From: Oscillatoria acuminata PCC 6304
GTDB taxonomy: Bacteria; Cyanobacteriota; Cyanobacteriia; Cyanobacteriales; Laspinemataceae
NCBI RefSeq assembly: GCF_000317105.1
Contig: NC_019693.1
Location: 744,001-808,000 of the forward strand
DNA length: 64,000 bases
Direction: 5' to 3'
Shown: positions 45,027-54,383 of the stretch, in pieces
Numbering within the stretch: position 1 is the first letter of the stretch
How the letters are laid out: every line of letters begins with the position of its first letter
Made by a program: the position numbers and the translations under genes
The notes under the pieces: model-generated
The model's database searches: none
Seen by the model: the letters and a program-made list of their open reading frames with translations, nothing else
Told to the model about the DNA's origin: nothing

Positions 45027-45818
45027 TTAACCCAAAACCCCCCTCAAGGCGATCGCCAGTCCAATGGCAGCGATCGCCCCAATCGTTGTATTAATAATAT
45101 TCACCACCTCATTCGTCATCCAACTCACTTGTTCCTGAATCGTCGCCCCAATCACACTCTCTAAATTTGTGGCAATAAATGCCGCAATCACACATAACCC
45201 CACCCCAGTCACATCAATCAACCCCACCACATACCCCACCAAAGCAACTGCCACGGATGCCACCACCCCGGCAGTCGTCCCCTCCAGAGAAACCGCCCCC
45301 TCGGTCCCCTTCGGCACAGGTTGCAAAGTCGTAATCAAAAACGTCCGCTTGCCGTAAACCTTCCCCACCTCACTCGCCGACGTATCCGACAACTTCGTAC
45401 TAAAACTCGCCACATACCCCAACAACAGCAACGGCACCACTTCCGCCCCATCCAACCATTGCACCCCCAACACTCCCAAGGCACAAACTGCTGCTGTCAA
45501 TGCCGAACCCCAAACATTTTCCGGCCCCCTGGCCCCCGATCGCTTCTCCGCAATTCCCTCCGCCTCCTTCTGTGCCATCCCAATCCGCGTCACCGCCGAA
45601 CCCACAATAAAATAAAACCCCACCACCGCATATCCGGGCCAACCCAAGGCCCCCCAAATCAGCACCCCCAAAATCCATGCATGGATAATTCCTGCTGAAG
45701 TCAGCAACTTTTTGGGTAAAAAATAAACAATCGTTAACAAAACCGTATTTAATCCCACCGCCACCAGCCAAGGATTCAATAACGCGCCATAATTAAAAAC
45801 AAATTCTTCTGTCTGCAT
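45027..45818 (-). CDS. DUF92 family membrane protein, VTE6-like
   Basis: The 263-residue integral membrane protein has about six transmembrane segments, KKLLTSAGIIHAWILGVLIWGALGWPGY, and the conserved signature SDTSASEVGKVYGKRTFLITTL followed by PKGTEGAVSLEGT. It is similar to plant VTE6 and its cyanobacterial counterpart. VTE6 is a phytyl-phosphate kinase that returns phytol from chlorophyll breakdown to tocopherol and phylloquinone synthesis. It is divergent from a VOC gene, with only 15 bp between the two start codons. Confidence 0.87.
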   Translation of the reverse strand: MQTEEFVFNYGALLNPWLVAVGLNTVLLTIVYFLPKKLLTSAGIIHAWILGVLIWGALGWPGYAVVGFYFIVGSAVTRIGMAQKEAEGIAEKRSGARGPENVWGSALTAAVCALGVLGVQWLDGAEVVPLLLLGYVASFSTKLSDTSASEVGKVYGKRTFLITTLQPVPKGTEGAVSLEGTTAGVVASVAVALVGYVVGLIDVTGVGLCVIAAFIATNLESVIGATIQEQVSWMTNEVVNIINTTIGAIAAIGLAIALRGVLG

Positions 45819-45833
45819 CTTAAATTATCCCTC

Positions 45834-46265
45834 ATGAACAATGTCTTCTTTCATCTGGCTTTTCCCGTCACCGACATTCCCAAGACTAAAGAATTTTATG
45901 CTGAAGGTCTCGGTTGCCAAGTCGGGCGCGAATCCCATACTGCTGTTATTTTAAACCTCTATGGCAATCAACTCGTTGCCCATGTCACCAAAGACCCCAT
46001 CACCCCCCAAAAAAGCATTTATCCGCGTCATTTCGGTTTAGTGTTTGAAAATGAAGCCGATTGGGAAACTCTATTAGAACGCGCCCAACACCATCAACTC
46101 CAGTTCCGCGAAGAACCAAAACGACGGTTTCCCGGTTCTCCCTTAGAACATCGCACGTTCTTTTTAGAGGACCCATTTTCTAATTTACTAGAGTTCAAAT
46201 ATTACGCCCATCCCGAGGCAATTTTTGGCAGTGCAGAATTCACCGAAATTGGCGATCGCACTTAA
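45834..46265 (+). CDS. VOC-superfamily (glyoxalase/dioxygenase-like) protein
   Basis: A 143-residue protein with one pair of beta-alpha-beta-beta-beta modules: FHLAFPVTDIPKTKEFYAEGLGCQVGR and RHFGLVFENEADWETLLERAQ...FFLEDPFSNLLEFKYYAHPEAIFG. The histidine in FHLAF and the glutamate in LEFKYY are at positions that bind metal in many members. The substrate is unknown. No Shine-Dalgarno sequence precedes the ATG, and the divergent DUF92 start codon is only 15 bp away. Confidence 0.85.
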   Translation: MNNVFFHLAFPVTDIPKTKEFYAEGLGCQVGRESHTAVILNLYGNQLVAHVTKDPITPQKSIYPRHFGLVFENEADWETLLERAQHHQLQFREEPKRRFPGSPLEHRTFFLEDPFSNLLEFKYYAHPEAIFGSAEFTEIGDRT

Positions 46266-46306
46266 CTCTTCTCTCCATTAAATCCCCTCTGCCTATAACA
46301 ATCCAC

Positions 46307-46378
46307 AGTCAGGGCAATTGATGAATTGCCCTGACTCTCTAAAATAAACACAAAAAAGGACAAGGCAATGCCCTGTCC
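46307..46378. terminator. Pair of terminator hairpins
   Basis: AGTCAGGGCAATT (46307-46319) pairs perfectly with AATTGCCCTGACT (46324-46336). A second hairpin, GGACAAGGCA/TGCCCTGTCC with one mismatch (46358-46378), follows an A-rich stretch. They lie between the convergent VOC and SH3 genes and may serve one each. Confidence 0.7.
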
Positions 46379-46451
46379 ATCTGCTTCCGTATAAACTTAG
46401 TATTTTCTACATTCCTGAACGCATTTCGCATCTAATACAATCTCTATCCAC

Positions 46452-46928
46452 TTACCAGGTACTCATTCCCCGTAAGCGCGAATTGTGGATATACCCAAAA
46501 GTCCCATCGGAGGTAATTACTTGCGCCCAATTTTCTCCTCCTCCAATTCTCAAAACTCGACCCCCACTCCGAACCCTGCCAATAATATCTCCCCCAGGAG
46601 ATGCCCGAAGATTTGACCATCCATCGGCATCTTCCACAGTCCAAAACACGGTACAGTAACGATTGGGTGACGTTTCCAAACGACTCTGATGAACGCCTCG
46701 GTTAAGAGCAGAAACTAAAATTGCATACCCATCGGAAGTGACTGATCGATAGGCTAAATAAGTATTGTTGTTCAATCGTCCGACAACTTGCCCACTGGAT
46801 AAATCTCGCACGTTTACCCAGCCATCCGGGTCCTGAACCCGCGCACAGGTTATGGATTGAGCCAGAGTTGGTGTTGCTGAAAAGCCTAGAGCCAGCAACG
46901 TTGCTAAAACTATTGTTGTCCTGATCAT
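46452..46928 (-). CDS. Exported protein with two SH3-like domains
   Basis: The 158-residue protein has a clear signal peptide (MIRTTIVLATLLALGFSATPTLAQ, cleavage near residue 24). Two bacterial SH3-type segments follow: DPDGWVNVRDLSSGQVVGRLNNNTYL and DADGWSNLRASPGGDIIGRVRSGGRVLRIGGGENWAQVIT. These domains usually bind cell-wall peptides. No catalytic domain is attached. Two cysteines (CARV and YCTVF) could form a disulfide in the periplasm. Confidence 0.8.
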   Translation of the reverse strand: MIRTTIVLATLLALGFSATPTLAQSITCARVQDPDGWVNVRDLSSGQVVGRLNNNTYLAYRSVTSDGYAILVSALNRGVHQSRLETSPNRYCTVFWTVEDADGWSNLRASPGGDIIGRVRSGGRVLRIGGGENWAQVITSDGTFGYIHNSRLRGMSTW

Positions 46929-47362
46929 AGCGCCGCCTCAACTGATTATTCTGTTTTCAAAACAGGTATATTTCTGGTCTGATGAGAGGGTAGGGCGTCA
47001 GTTTAGTCCGGGAAAAACAACCGAGTTGATTGACAAAATATCAAGGGGCTGGGTTCCCAAAATTAAGGGTCTATTCCTGTTAACAAGTCGATTGATTTCA
47101 GCCTGGTTTTATCTCCTAAAACTCCCCGCTCCCAAGCGGAAAGATAAACCGGGTTCCTTGACCCTAATTTGAATAATTAGCAAAAATTGAGAGACAGAAA
47201 CCCGGTTTTTGGTCCTATCTATTTAGACGCCTATACTAATGCTCTATGTTAATCATAAACTAGGTTTGGGCAAAGTCAACCCAAGTTGTCATAATTCTTA
47301 ATGAAAAATCTCTTTTCAGACCGCATGAGTGCTTCCAATATATAGCCAGTCTAAATGATGAC
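46929..47362. other. 434-bp intergenic region
   Basis: It contains one copy of the AAACCGGG/CCCGGTTT repeat (47146-47210), listed separately. Otherwise no gene or RNA was recognised. Confidence 0.4.
47146..47210. repeat. AAACCGGGTT...AACCCGGTTT hairpin repeat
   Basis: AAACCGGGTTCC and GAAACCCGGTTTTT form inverted ends about 65 bp apart. Similar elements lie at 57705-57769 and 60923-60986, and half-copies near 9058-9070 and 60386. Confidence 0.6.
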
Positions 47363-47986
47363 TTAGGAGACGTCAGTGTTAACACGGAGAGGTTCTGATA
47401 GGGTTTCGGCTATTACCTGTAAACAGCGGCGATCGCTCACCATCCATCGATGAACCAAAACCGGCAATATTACTTCTTTCCCTATGGGCAGTTGCGAGCT
47501 TTTGGCCGGGATAATCATACTATCATAAGGTGTCCAAATTGAGGTAAAATTCACCCGTCCTAGCATCTCCACTGCATCCCGATTCAAATCTTCTAAAAAC
47601 GGGCTTTTCGGACGCATTTGCAAACATCCCGGTAGAGGCAATGCGTAAGCGGTTAGAGTCCCTTGATTCGGGGCAGAGATGGAAATAAATCGTTGTACCC
47701 GCTCAATACCACCAAGTCGCTGGAGATAGTACCGGCTGACAATTCCCCCCATACTGAATCCGATTAAATCAAAGGGGCGATCGCCTCCTAATGTTTGCTT
47801 AATAAAATTTTCCAGTTGTTCCGCTAAACGGTCTAATCCAATCGAACTATCATTGGGAATTAAATTTAAGCTATAAACGGACCATCCCAGTTCGGTTAAA
47901 ACCGGAGAAATTTTACTAAAAATATCACTGGTGTCCCAAATTCCATGAACTAACATCACGGGGTTTTTTGGCTTGTTTTGATTCAT
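47363..47986 (-). CDS. Alpha/beta hydrolase, lipase-like
   Basis: A 207-residue alpha/beta hydrolase: the oxyanion segment PVMLVHGIWDTSDIF, the nucleophile elbow IGFSMGGIVSRYYLQR with the Ser in GFSMGG, and HRWMVSDRRCLQVI with a candidate catalytic His. The size and the SMGGIVSRYYL motif resemble LipA/EstA-type triacylglycerol lipases. No signal peptide is seen, so it is probably cytoplasmic. The substrate is unknown. It appears monocistronic. Confidence 0.85.
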   Translation of the reverse strand: MNQNKPKNPVMLVHGIWDTSDIFSKISPVLTELGWSVYSLNLIPNDSSIGLDRLAEQLENFIKQTLGGDRPFDLIGFSMGGIVSRYYLQRLGGIERVQRFISISAPNQGTLTAYALPLPGCLQMRPKSPFLEDLNRDAVEMLGRVNFTSIWTPYDSMIIPAKSSQLPIGKEVILPVLVHRWMVSDRRCLQVIAETLSEPLRVNTDVS

Positions 47987-48522
47987 AACTTTAATGGTTT
48001 TAGGTCATTGGTTATTGTAAGCTGCTGACGCATTTTAATGGGATAATTTTAGCCCTTTCCCCCCAACCTCCCCATCCTTACAAGAGTAGGTTTTTACGTT
48101 TCCGGTCCCCTTACTAAGGGGAGGGGACCGGAGGTGGAGTCAAGCGTGAAAAACCTACTGTTGTAATCTCCCCCAACCTCCCCATCTCCCCCAACCTCCC
48201 CACCTCCCCCAACCTCCCCATCTCCCCCAACCTCCCCATCTCTAATCGCCAACTGACAATTTAATTCTGAAAATGTTTGTAGTTCTGTAAAGCAGATCTC
48301 AGCAAAAACAGCGATTTGAGCAATTTTGTAAATTTTCATTAAGATTTCTAACTAAAAAGTCAAAGTTGGCTTATCAGAACTTCATAATTAAACGAAACAG
48401 TTTTCAGTTTTGGGGGGCCTTAAGCCGCATCTGCTTGTCCGGATCCGTTGACCGAGGCGGCAATCAGTTGTTAAGGCTTGAACCCTTGTTCATGGAGAGT
48501 AAACAATTTAGGAGTAAGGACC
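47987..48522. repeat. Intergenic region with CCCCCAACCTCCCCATCT tandem repeats
   Basis: Four to five copies of an 18-bp C-rich unit (CTCCCCCAACCTCCCCAT and variants) lie at about 48169-48242. They follow an inverted repeat, CCGGTCCCCTTACTAAGGGG through GGGACCGG (48102-48134). The same C/G-rich simple units occur around 24450 and 61030. No gene was recognised. Confidence 0.6.
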
Positions 48523-48930
48523 ATGTTCGGTTTTATCAAAAAATTATTTGGCGGCATTTTCAGCTTCTTCGGTGGCTTATTTGGATCCAAAAAATCTGGA
48601 TACTACATGGAACTGGAAGAATCCAAAGGCTCTACTCCGGCGACTAAACCCGAAGCGGTTCAAGTCGAGAAACTAAAACCCCTGCCTACAGAGAAATCTG
48701 AACCGGCAAAGGTCACGAAATCTAAGACCACTAAGAAAAAGGCGGAATCGAAGCCAGCCGCGCCAGCACCAGCACCAGCGGTGGCGATCGCTACTTCAGA
48801 ACCGGCGAAACCCGCTCCTGCTCCCAAAAGGGAAGCTACCCCAGTGATGGTTACCCCCCGTCGTCGTCCCGGTGCGAATATGACTTCTTATCTGGATATG
48901 GCTCGGAATATGCAATCTTCGAGCCGGTAG
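48523..48930 (+). CDS. Small Lys/Ala/Pro-rich protein, function unknown
   Basis: A 135-residue protein starting at MFGFIKKLFGGIFSFFGGLF, with AGGAGTAAGG before the ATG. The first 25 residues are an amphipathic, Gly/Phe-rich, possibly membrane-surface helix. Residues about 35-100 are a Lys/Pro/Ala/Glu-rich disordered region (TTKKKAESKPAAPAPAPAV). The C-terminus is RRRPGANMTSYLDMARNMQ. I recall a similar RRRPG...DMAR end in other cyanobacterial proteins, but no function. The longer frame starting at 48478 ignores this RBS. A strong terminator follows, so it is a single gene. Confidence 0.72.
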   Translation: MFGFIKKLFGGIFSFFGGLFGSKKSGYYMELEESKGSTPATKPEAVQVEKLKPLPTEKSEPAKVTKSKTTKKKAESKPAAPAPAPAVAIATSEPAKPAPAPKREATPVMVTPRRRPGANMTSYLDMARNMQSSSR

Positions 48931-48937
48931 AAGTGCC

Positions 48938-48968
48938 AAAAAGAGACGCGATTTTCGCGTCTCTTTTT
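48938..48968. terminator. Bidirectional terminator
   Basis: AAAAAGAGACGCGA (48938-48951) pairs with TCGCGTCTCTTTTT (48955-48968) around a 3-nt loop. It lies between the convergent small gene and rsmE. Confidence 0.85.
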
Positions 48969-48973
48969 GATTT

Positions 48974-49774
48974 TTAGGGTGAAACGCTCTGATTTGGGGT
49001 CGGATTAATTTCTAACGCTGCCGCGATCAGGGATAAGGCGACGGCGGGTGCAGTCACGGCGCGAAGGATGCGACTGCCGAGAGAAACGGGTTGGAAATTA
49101 GAGGCGATCGCCTGTTCCACTTCCCCTGGGGTCCATCCCCCCTCGGGTCCGACTGCAATTTCAATGGGACCTAGTTGTAAACCGGCTGAGGACCGTTGAC
49201 TGGCTAAAACCTGCGCTAATAAATGGGGGGATTCCGTGCGAGTGACGCAAATATAGCGGTTCTGGGGTGTTTCTGGGAGAGCGAGATAGTCCCGAAAGGT
49301 CACTGGATCCAAAATAGTCGGGACGATTTGGCGTTCTGATTGTTCTGAGGCTTCTCGCGCAATGCGACGCCAGCGATCGAGCTTGTTGGGACTCGGTTTG
49401 AGGACCGTGCGATCGCTCAAAACTGGGACGAGGGTGGTAACACCCAGTTCTGTGGTTTGCCTCACCACTTCATCCCAGCCATTTTTAGGCAGTGCCAGGA
49501 TTAACGTGATGGGAACTGGCAATTCAGTTTGTACGGGGATTGATTCTAAAATTGTGGCAAATTCAGGATTGGATGACAATTGAGCAAGCCACCATTGTCC
49601 TTGTCCATCCATTGCAATAAAGCGATCGCCCGGGTTGAAGCGCAAGACGCGACTCAGATAATGCTGTTGAGGGCGATCGAGGAGAATCCCCCCGGTTTGA
49701 AGTTGGGTTGGTGCGATCGCCACTCGTTGCAGTTGGCCTAACTGTTGAAAATTCCCGGTTTTAGCTGCGTTCAC
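48974..49774 (-). CDS. rsmE: 16S rRNA (uracil-1498-N3)-methyltransferase RsmE
   Basis: RsmE methylates N3 of U1498 in 16S rRNA using S-adenosylmethionine. The 266-residue protein has an N-terminal PUA-like part (QQHYLSRVLRFNPGDRFIAMDG) and a SPOUT fold. Its conserved segments are ALPKNGWDEVVRQTTELGV, REASEQSERQIVP, AVGPEGGWTPGEVEQA and SLGSRILRAVTAPAVALSLI. It is a complete, typical member. The downstream gene on the other strand is separated by a terminator, and DUF389 lies upstream on the same strand 20 bp away, so the two could be co-transcribed. Confidence 0.95.
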   Translation of the reverse strand: MNAAKTGNFQQLGQLQRVAIAPTQLQTGGILLDRPQQHYLSRVLRFNPGDRFIAMDGQGQWWLAQLSSNPEFATILESIPVQTELPVPITLILALPKNGWDEVVRQTTELGVTTLVPVLSDRTVLKPSPNKLDRWRRIAREASEQSERQIVPTILDPVTFRDYLALPETPQNRYICVTRTESPHLLAQVLASQRSSAGLQLGPIEIAVGPEGGWTPGEVEQAIASNFQPVSLGSRILRAVTAPAVALSLIAAALEINPTPNQSVSP

Positions 49775-49794
49775 AAAACACCCTTATTTTAAAT

Positions 49795-50913
49795 TTAATT
49801 CTCGGGTTCTTGATCAATAAAATCTTCTCCCACATCTGGATCTAAATTGGGGTCTACCGCGTCAGAGGGAGCCGTAAATTGGGTCAGAGGAATCACTTGA
49901 ACATTCAATGAGATGGGTCTTTGCAGTCTTTCTTCTAAAAAATCTCGCACGAGCTTAACTTGGTTTTCTGAAATCGAGTTTGCTGTGGCAGCAACTTCGA
50001 GGTTGACAATCAGTGCCTCTCCTTGGGTTTCAACCTGTACCCGCCGGACATCAGTTTTAGAAAAAGTTAGGGTTTCTTGACTAATTAAAACGGTAATACT
50101 GCGGCGAACATTATCTCGTAAGACTAAGTTGTTGAGGGAAAATCCTAAAGGAACCCCTAAAATAGTTAAGGCAAACACAGAGATGATAAAACCTTCCTTT
50201 GCCCGTTTGAGTGACCCATATTCTTGGGTAATAAAAACTACACCACCACTAAAAACAATTCCGATTAAATTGGTTAAAAATAGTAAAGAACTGCCAATAA
50301 AAATTTCATTAGAGGCTAAAGAAATTCCGATACCGATGACGCTTAAGGGAGGAACTAAGGCCACCGCGATCGCCACTCCGGGTAAGGCATCAGCAATATG
50401 GCGGCGAGATTTAGCAAAAGCGCCTGCGGTACCAGCGGCTAAGGCCACCCCGAGATCCAGTAACGTCGGCTGCGATCGGGCCATAATTTCCCCTTGAACC
50501 GCTCTTAAGCCAATTAGGTTACAGATAACAAACGAGGTGAAAATCGTTAAAAATACGCCACTGCCCAGGGTTAAAGCCGATCGCTTTAACAAGCGGCGAT
50601 TCCCCATCACCATGCCATAAGCGATGCCTAGAATCGGGCCCATTAAAGGAGCGATAATCATCGCTCCAATAATCGTAGCGGCACTATTAGCCAGTAGTCC
50701 TAGGGTAGAAATGATGGCGGACAACCCCAGCAAAACATAAAAGCTTTGGGAAGGGACCGAGGACCGCCAGACTTGGCGGTTCAAGCCTTCCATCGATATA
50801 GGTTTTTCCGCCAGCCATTTCCATTCTCCGCTATTACTGTGCCACCAGGTTTTAAACAACCGGATAGTTCGCAAATACCCTAAGAGTCCCAGTCGCTTGA
50901 ACTTAAAGCTCAC
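49795..50913 (-). CDS. DUF389 family membrane protein
   Basis: The 372-residue protein has an N-terminal cytoplasmic part (residues 1-50) and about six transmembrane segments (55-270). The DUF389 signature is present: ANSAATIIGAMIIAPLMGPILGIAYGMVMGN, SRRHIADALPGVAIAVALVPPLSVIGIG. The C-terminal soluble domain (about 270-372) ends in an acidic tail. The function is unknown. It lies 20 bp upstream of rsmE on the same strand. Confidence 0.9.
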   Translation of the reverse strand: MSFKFKRLGLLGYLRTIRLFKTWWHSNSGEWKWLAEKPISMEGLNRQVWRSSVPSQSFYVLLGLSAIISTLGLLANSAATIIGAMIIAPLMGPILGIAYGMVMGNRRLLKRSALTLGSGVFLTIFTSFVICNLIGLRAVQGEIMARSQPTLLDLGVALAAGTAGAFAKSRRHIADALPGVAIAVALVPPLSVIGIGISLASNEIFIGSSLLFLTNLIGIVFSGGVVFITQEYGSLKRAKEGFIISVFALTILGVPLGFSLNNLVLRDNVRRSITVLISQETLTFSKTDVRRVQVETQGEALIVNLEVAATANSISENQVKLVRDFLEERLQRPISLNVQVIPLTQFTAPSDAVDPNLDPDVGEDFIDQEPEN

Positions 50914-51064
50914 CGTTAAAACCTGCCAGGAATTTCAATTAGGAACCCGAGTCGTCATCACCAAAGCCATCACGCTCGTTCTGATTATTCCTTAATTTAT
51001 CAAACTCCTGACAGATTTTTCTTCCTCTATAGGGAGATTAAACTGGGCCAGGAAAGCAAGAAGA

Positions 51065-53254
51065 TCAGGCTTGTTCCGTCAGGCTTTTCAAGAAAGCATC
51101 GATCGCATCTCCAGCCAATTGACTCATCGGCTTACCCTGACGCTCTGCTTCCGTCTTCAGTTGGAGATAAATCTCATTGCTGACATTAATCCGGCGACGA
51201 GGAGGACGAGAAGAACCGCCCTCTTCCCCTTCACTCTCATCGTCACCGCCACCGCCACCGCCACTCGGGGGAGTCGGAGGAGTGGGAGGGACACCGGAAT
51301 CCGCCGCCGCAGGAGTTTCACCCGTGGGAGAATCGCTTCCGGAGGTTACCGGCACCGATGCTTCGGAAGTGGTAGAGGCAGCAATGGGTTCGGCACCCGA
51401 AGTCGTGACATTTTCAGAATTAACGGGAGAAGAGAATTGATTAACCATTTCTTGAATTGAAGCGTTGGGAGTAGCAGAATATGTAGCAGCAAAGCGACGC
51501 AGGGCTTCAAACCCGACCCGATGGCAAAAATCACCAAAGCTCTCAGGTTCAACCCGATGAAGCTGTTCTTGTTTGAAATACACAAACAAGGGTTCTAGGG
51601 TAGCTTCCAAATTTTCGATCGCCAAACTATCAATGTAAGTTTCAGCCAACCTAGTTTGATGGGGACTCCCACCTAACCAGAGTTGATACGCACCTGGAGA
51701 TCTGCCTACAAAGCCGAGTTCAGCTAAGTAGGGACGAGCACAACCATTCGGGCAACCCGTCATCCGGACCACGAAGTGTTCTTCGGGTAAGCCGACTTGA
51801 TTTAACAAGGCGCGAATGCGAGCGAGGACCCCGGGGATCCCGCGTTCAGCTTCGGCAATGGCTAAACCGCAGGTAGGTAAAGCCGGACAAGCCATTGAAT
51901 AGCGAACCAACGGGTCGATTTCGGTTTCCCGTTTAATCCCACATTCTTGCAGAATTTGCTCGATGTCCCGTTGTTGTGCCGGTGCAATATCGTACAGTAG
52001 CACATTTTGATGTGGGGTCAGTAGCATCGGCAGGTTGAATCCCTCCACAATCCGCCGCAAAGCTGTCTTAAGCTGCAACGAACCGCGATCGTGAATCCGA
52101 CCATTTTCCACGGAAATTCCGTAGAACAGCTTGCCATCGCCCTGATCGTGCCAACCCAGGAAGTCGTGGTATTTAAACTCCGGTAAGGGTCTGAAGGGTT
52201 CAAATGGTTTCCCTAAATAGCCTTCGACAGTTTCCCGGAATTTTTCGACCCCCCAGTCCTCGATGAGGTATTTCATCCGGGAAAGACGGCGTTCGACACG
52301 ATTGCCATAATCGCGTTGGGTCGCGACGATCGCCTTAACCGCATCGTAAATGTCGTCTTTTCTAACAAATCCGATGGGATCGGATAGACGGGGGAAGGTT
52401 TCCTCTTTGTTATGGGTGCGCCCCAATCCACCTCCAGCAAGGACGTTAAATCCTTCCAGTTGGCCCGCATCATCGAGAATCACGATGAGACCCAAGTCTT
52501 GGGAATAAATATCAACGGAATTGTCCCCAGGGACCGTAACGGCAATTTTGAATTTGCGCGGGAGAAACTGGGATCCATAAATCGGTTCCGGGGAATCGGG
52601 GAAGATGGTCCGGTTGCCATTGCGCTGGCGCGCTTCTTTCACCTCGGGATTTTCTTCTCCACTGATGGCTTTTTCCCCATCCAGCCAAATCTCGTAATAG
52701 GCCCCACTCTGTGGGGTCAGCAAATCGGCGATATTGTTGGCATATCTACGAACGCAATCGTAATCGAAACGGTTCGTAAATGGCGCTGGAGGGGCCATGA
52801 CGTTGCGGTTAATGTCTCCGCAAGCGCCCAAGGTAGAACCCATGTTGTGGACAATTTCCCCGATCGCCGTCTTCAAGTTTTTCTTCAAGATTCCATGCAT
52901 TTGGAAACCTTGACGGTTGGTGACTCGCAGGGTGTGATTGCCATAGTCTTCCGACAGCCGTTCTAAGGTCAGATACAGCTGGGGTGGAATGAATCCCCCG
53001 GGCGATCGGGTACGGAGCATCATTTGGTAGTCTTTTTCCTGTCCTTTGACCCGATTTTCCCGGTTATCTTGCTGATATGAACCGTGAAATTTCAGAATCT
53101 GATAGGCATCATGGGAAAAATGAGTCGTATCTTCTAAAAGCTCGGTGGCAAGCGGTTCGCGCAAATAGTTGCTGCGTTCTTTGACGCCTTCGACTTTAGA
53201 AACTTTTTGACTGTTATCAGTCATTGATGGTGACGTTGTAAAGGATTGAACCAT
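51065..53254 (-). CDS. sir: Ferredoxin-sulfite reductase with C-terminal RHH-like domain
   Basis: The 729-residue protein reduces sulfite to sulfide with electrons from ferredoxin. Residues about 45-600 are a complete sulfite/nitrite reductase unit, with [24 protein letters not shown] and the 4Fe-4S/siroheme cysteines at 456, 462, 501 and 505 (ACPALPTC and GCPNGC). The C-terminus is unusual. A disordered linker of about 80 residues, rich in Pro, Gly, Ser and acidic residues, precedes [20 protein letters not shown]...[13 protein letters not shown] at 686-729. This matches the ribbon-helix-helix (CopG-like) pattern. The start ATG at 53254 is preceded by an in-frame GTG at 53260. The RBS is weak. 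Plant plastid sulfite reductase is also a DNA-compacting nucleoid protein, which makes the tail interesting. Confidence 0.92.
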   Translation of the reverse strand: MVQSFTTSPSMTDNSQKVSKVEGVKERSNYLREPLATELLEDTTHFSHDAYQILKFHGSYQQDNRENRVKGQEKDYQMMLRTRSPGGFIPPQLYLTLERLSEDYGNHTLRVTNRQGFQMHGILKKNLKTAIGEIVHNMGSTLGACGDINRNVMAPPAPFTNRFDYDCVRRYANNIADLLTPQSGAYYEIWLDGEKAISGEENPEVKEARQRNGNRTIFPDSPEPIYGSQFLPRKFKIAVTVPGDNSVDIYSQDLGLIVILDDAGQLEGFNVLAGGGLGRTHNKEETFPRLSDPIGFVRKDDIYDAVKAIVATQRDYGNRVERRLSRMKYLIEDWGVEKFRETVEGYLGKPFEPFRPLPEFKYHDFLGWHDQGDGKLFYGISVENGRIHDRGSLQLKTALRRIVEGFNLPMLLTPHQNVLLYDIAPAQQRDIEQILQECGIKRETEIDPLVRYSMACPALPTCGLAIAEAERGIPGVLARIRALLNQVGLPEEHFVVRMTGCPNGCARPYLAELGFVGRSPGAYQLWLGGSPHQTRLAETYIDSLAIENLEATLEPLFVYFKQEQLHRVEPESFGDFCHRVGFEALRRFAATYSATPNASIQEMVNQFSSPVNSENVTTSGAEPIAASTTSEASVPVTSGSDSPTGETPAAADSGVPPTPPTPPSGGGGGGDDESEGEEGGSSRPPRRRINVSNEIYLQLKTEAERQGKPMSQLAGDAIDAFLKSLTEQA

Positions 53255-54383
53255 GAGCACATCTCGTGAAAATGGTAGAGGCTATTTCTCTCCGGTAATC
53301 CGGTCGGAATAGCGATGTTTTTCGATCTTATCACTGCCTTTCCTAATTTAAGGGATCATTTGGCAAATTAGGATCCATTCCTGAGTTTACAATGTTAAGT
53401 CTTGTTAATTTGGGTTTCCCGGTCGGAGGTTAACCCATCCCTCAAGAGAGAGTCGTACCGATTGACCTGACAGGATTTGACCCGGTTTTCGGTGACTCTT
53501 AAATCAGCAGTTTGTCGCGATCGCCGTCCCGAGTGGACAATCCTGGGCAAAATCTGAGGAACAGTTTCCCAGAGATTTTCACCAAGCCGGGTTGATTAGG
53601 TGTAGTTACTCACTGGCTCGGGATATGCGTCTCTCTGATTCTGGCGATCGCTCTCATCCCTCACCGCAGTTTTTCCCTCCCCAATTTGTGAATCGCTACT
53701 CTTTTCCCCGATCGCAATTTAACTCAAAATCCTAAAATATCCGATTCACTTTGGCCTGAATTCTGTAAATTTTTTCTAAATTTTCTGTAAATTTTATCTA
53801 ATTTTTTACCGAACCTGCTATAATACATCCCAATACTCCGGCAATAATGCATTACTCTACAATTTTCCGTTTGCACTACGGGTAAGCACCAAGCGATCGA
53901 TTCCTCAATTTTCGCCCAATTGCTCATCGGTTAAAAATTTTCCGCCGCTTCAAACCAGGATAACCCACCTCAATTCCGCCTCAATCCAGCGCTATCATGG
54001 GGATATCCGGTGAAGGCAATCTCAAGAGATAAAATCTGCTGTCTCTACAAATCATCAGTTTCAAACCCACATCGGGTTATAGCGAATCCTAGCAGATTTC
54101 AGCTTAACCCCAACCCATAACCAGTTGCTCAAGTGGCACATAGCCTCCCCTTTTTCTGCGCCAGAATACAATAAATAGTAGGTAAGTACGGTCACCCCCA
54201 GTTCCCCCAATCCGCGCTTTTAATGGTTAATTGTACTCATCGGGACGAGGATGCTGTATGCTGATCCCGCACCTCTCCAAGAGGGGTGCAAACTTAATGC
54301 CTCTTTTCTCCTGACAGGGCAAATTTTTTAACCTGTCTGCTAATTCAACAGTATTGTTATGGAATCAAAGACCTAAGCGTGTA
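53255..54383. other. 1.1-kb gene-poor intergenic region
   Basis: No recognisable protein or RNA gene lies here. A 67-codon minus-strand frame (53724-53927) lacks an RBS and family similarity. TATAAT at 53819-53824 is a good -10 box on the plus strand but has no -35 box. Three closely spaced TTTTCTGTAAATTTT-like AT-rich motifs lie at about 53758-53800. A hairpin, GCACCTCT/AGAGGGGTGC, lies near 54270-54290 in the leader of the GtrA-like gene. A small RNA or long leaders are possible. Confidence 0.4.

Noticed and set aside
53724-53927. 67-codon minus-strand frame in the 1.1-kb gap
   Set aside because: No ribosome binding site, no family similarity, AT-rich local composition.
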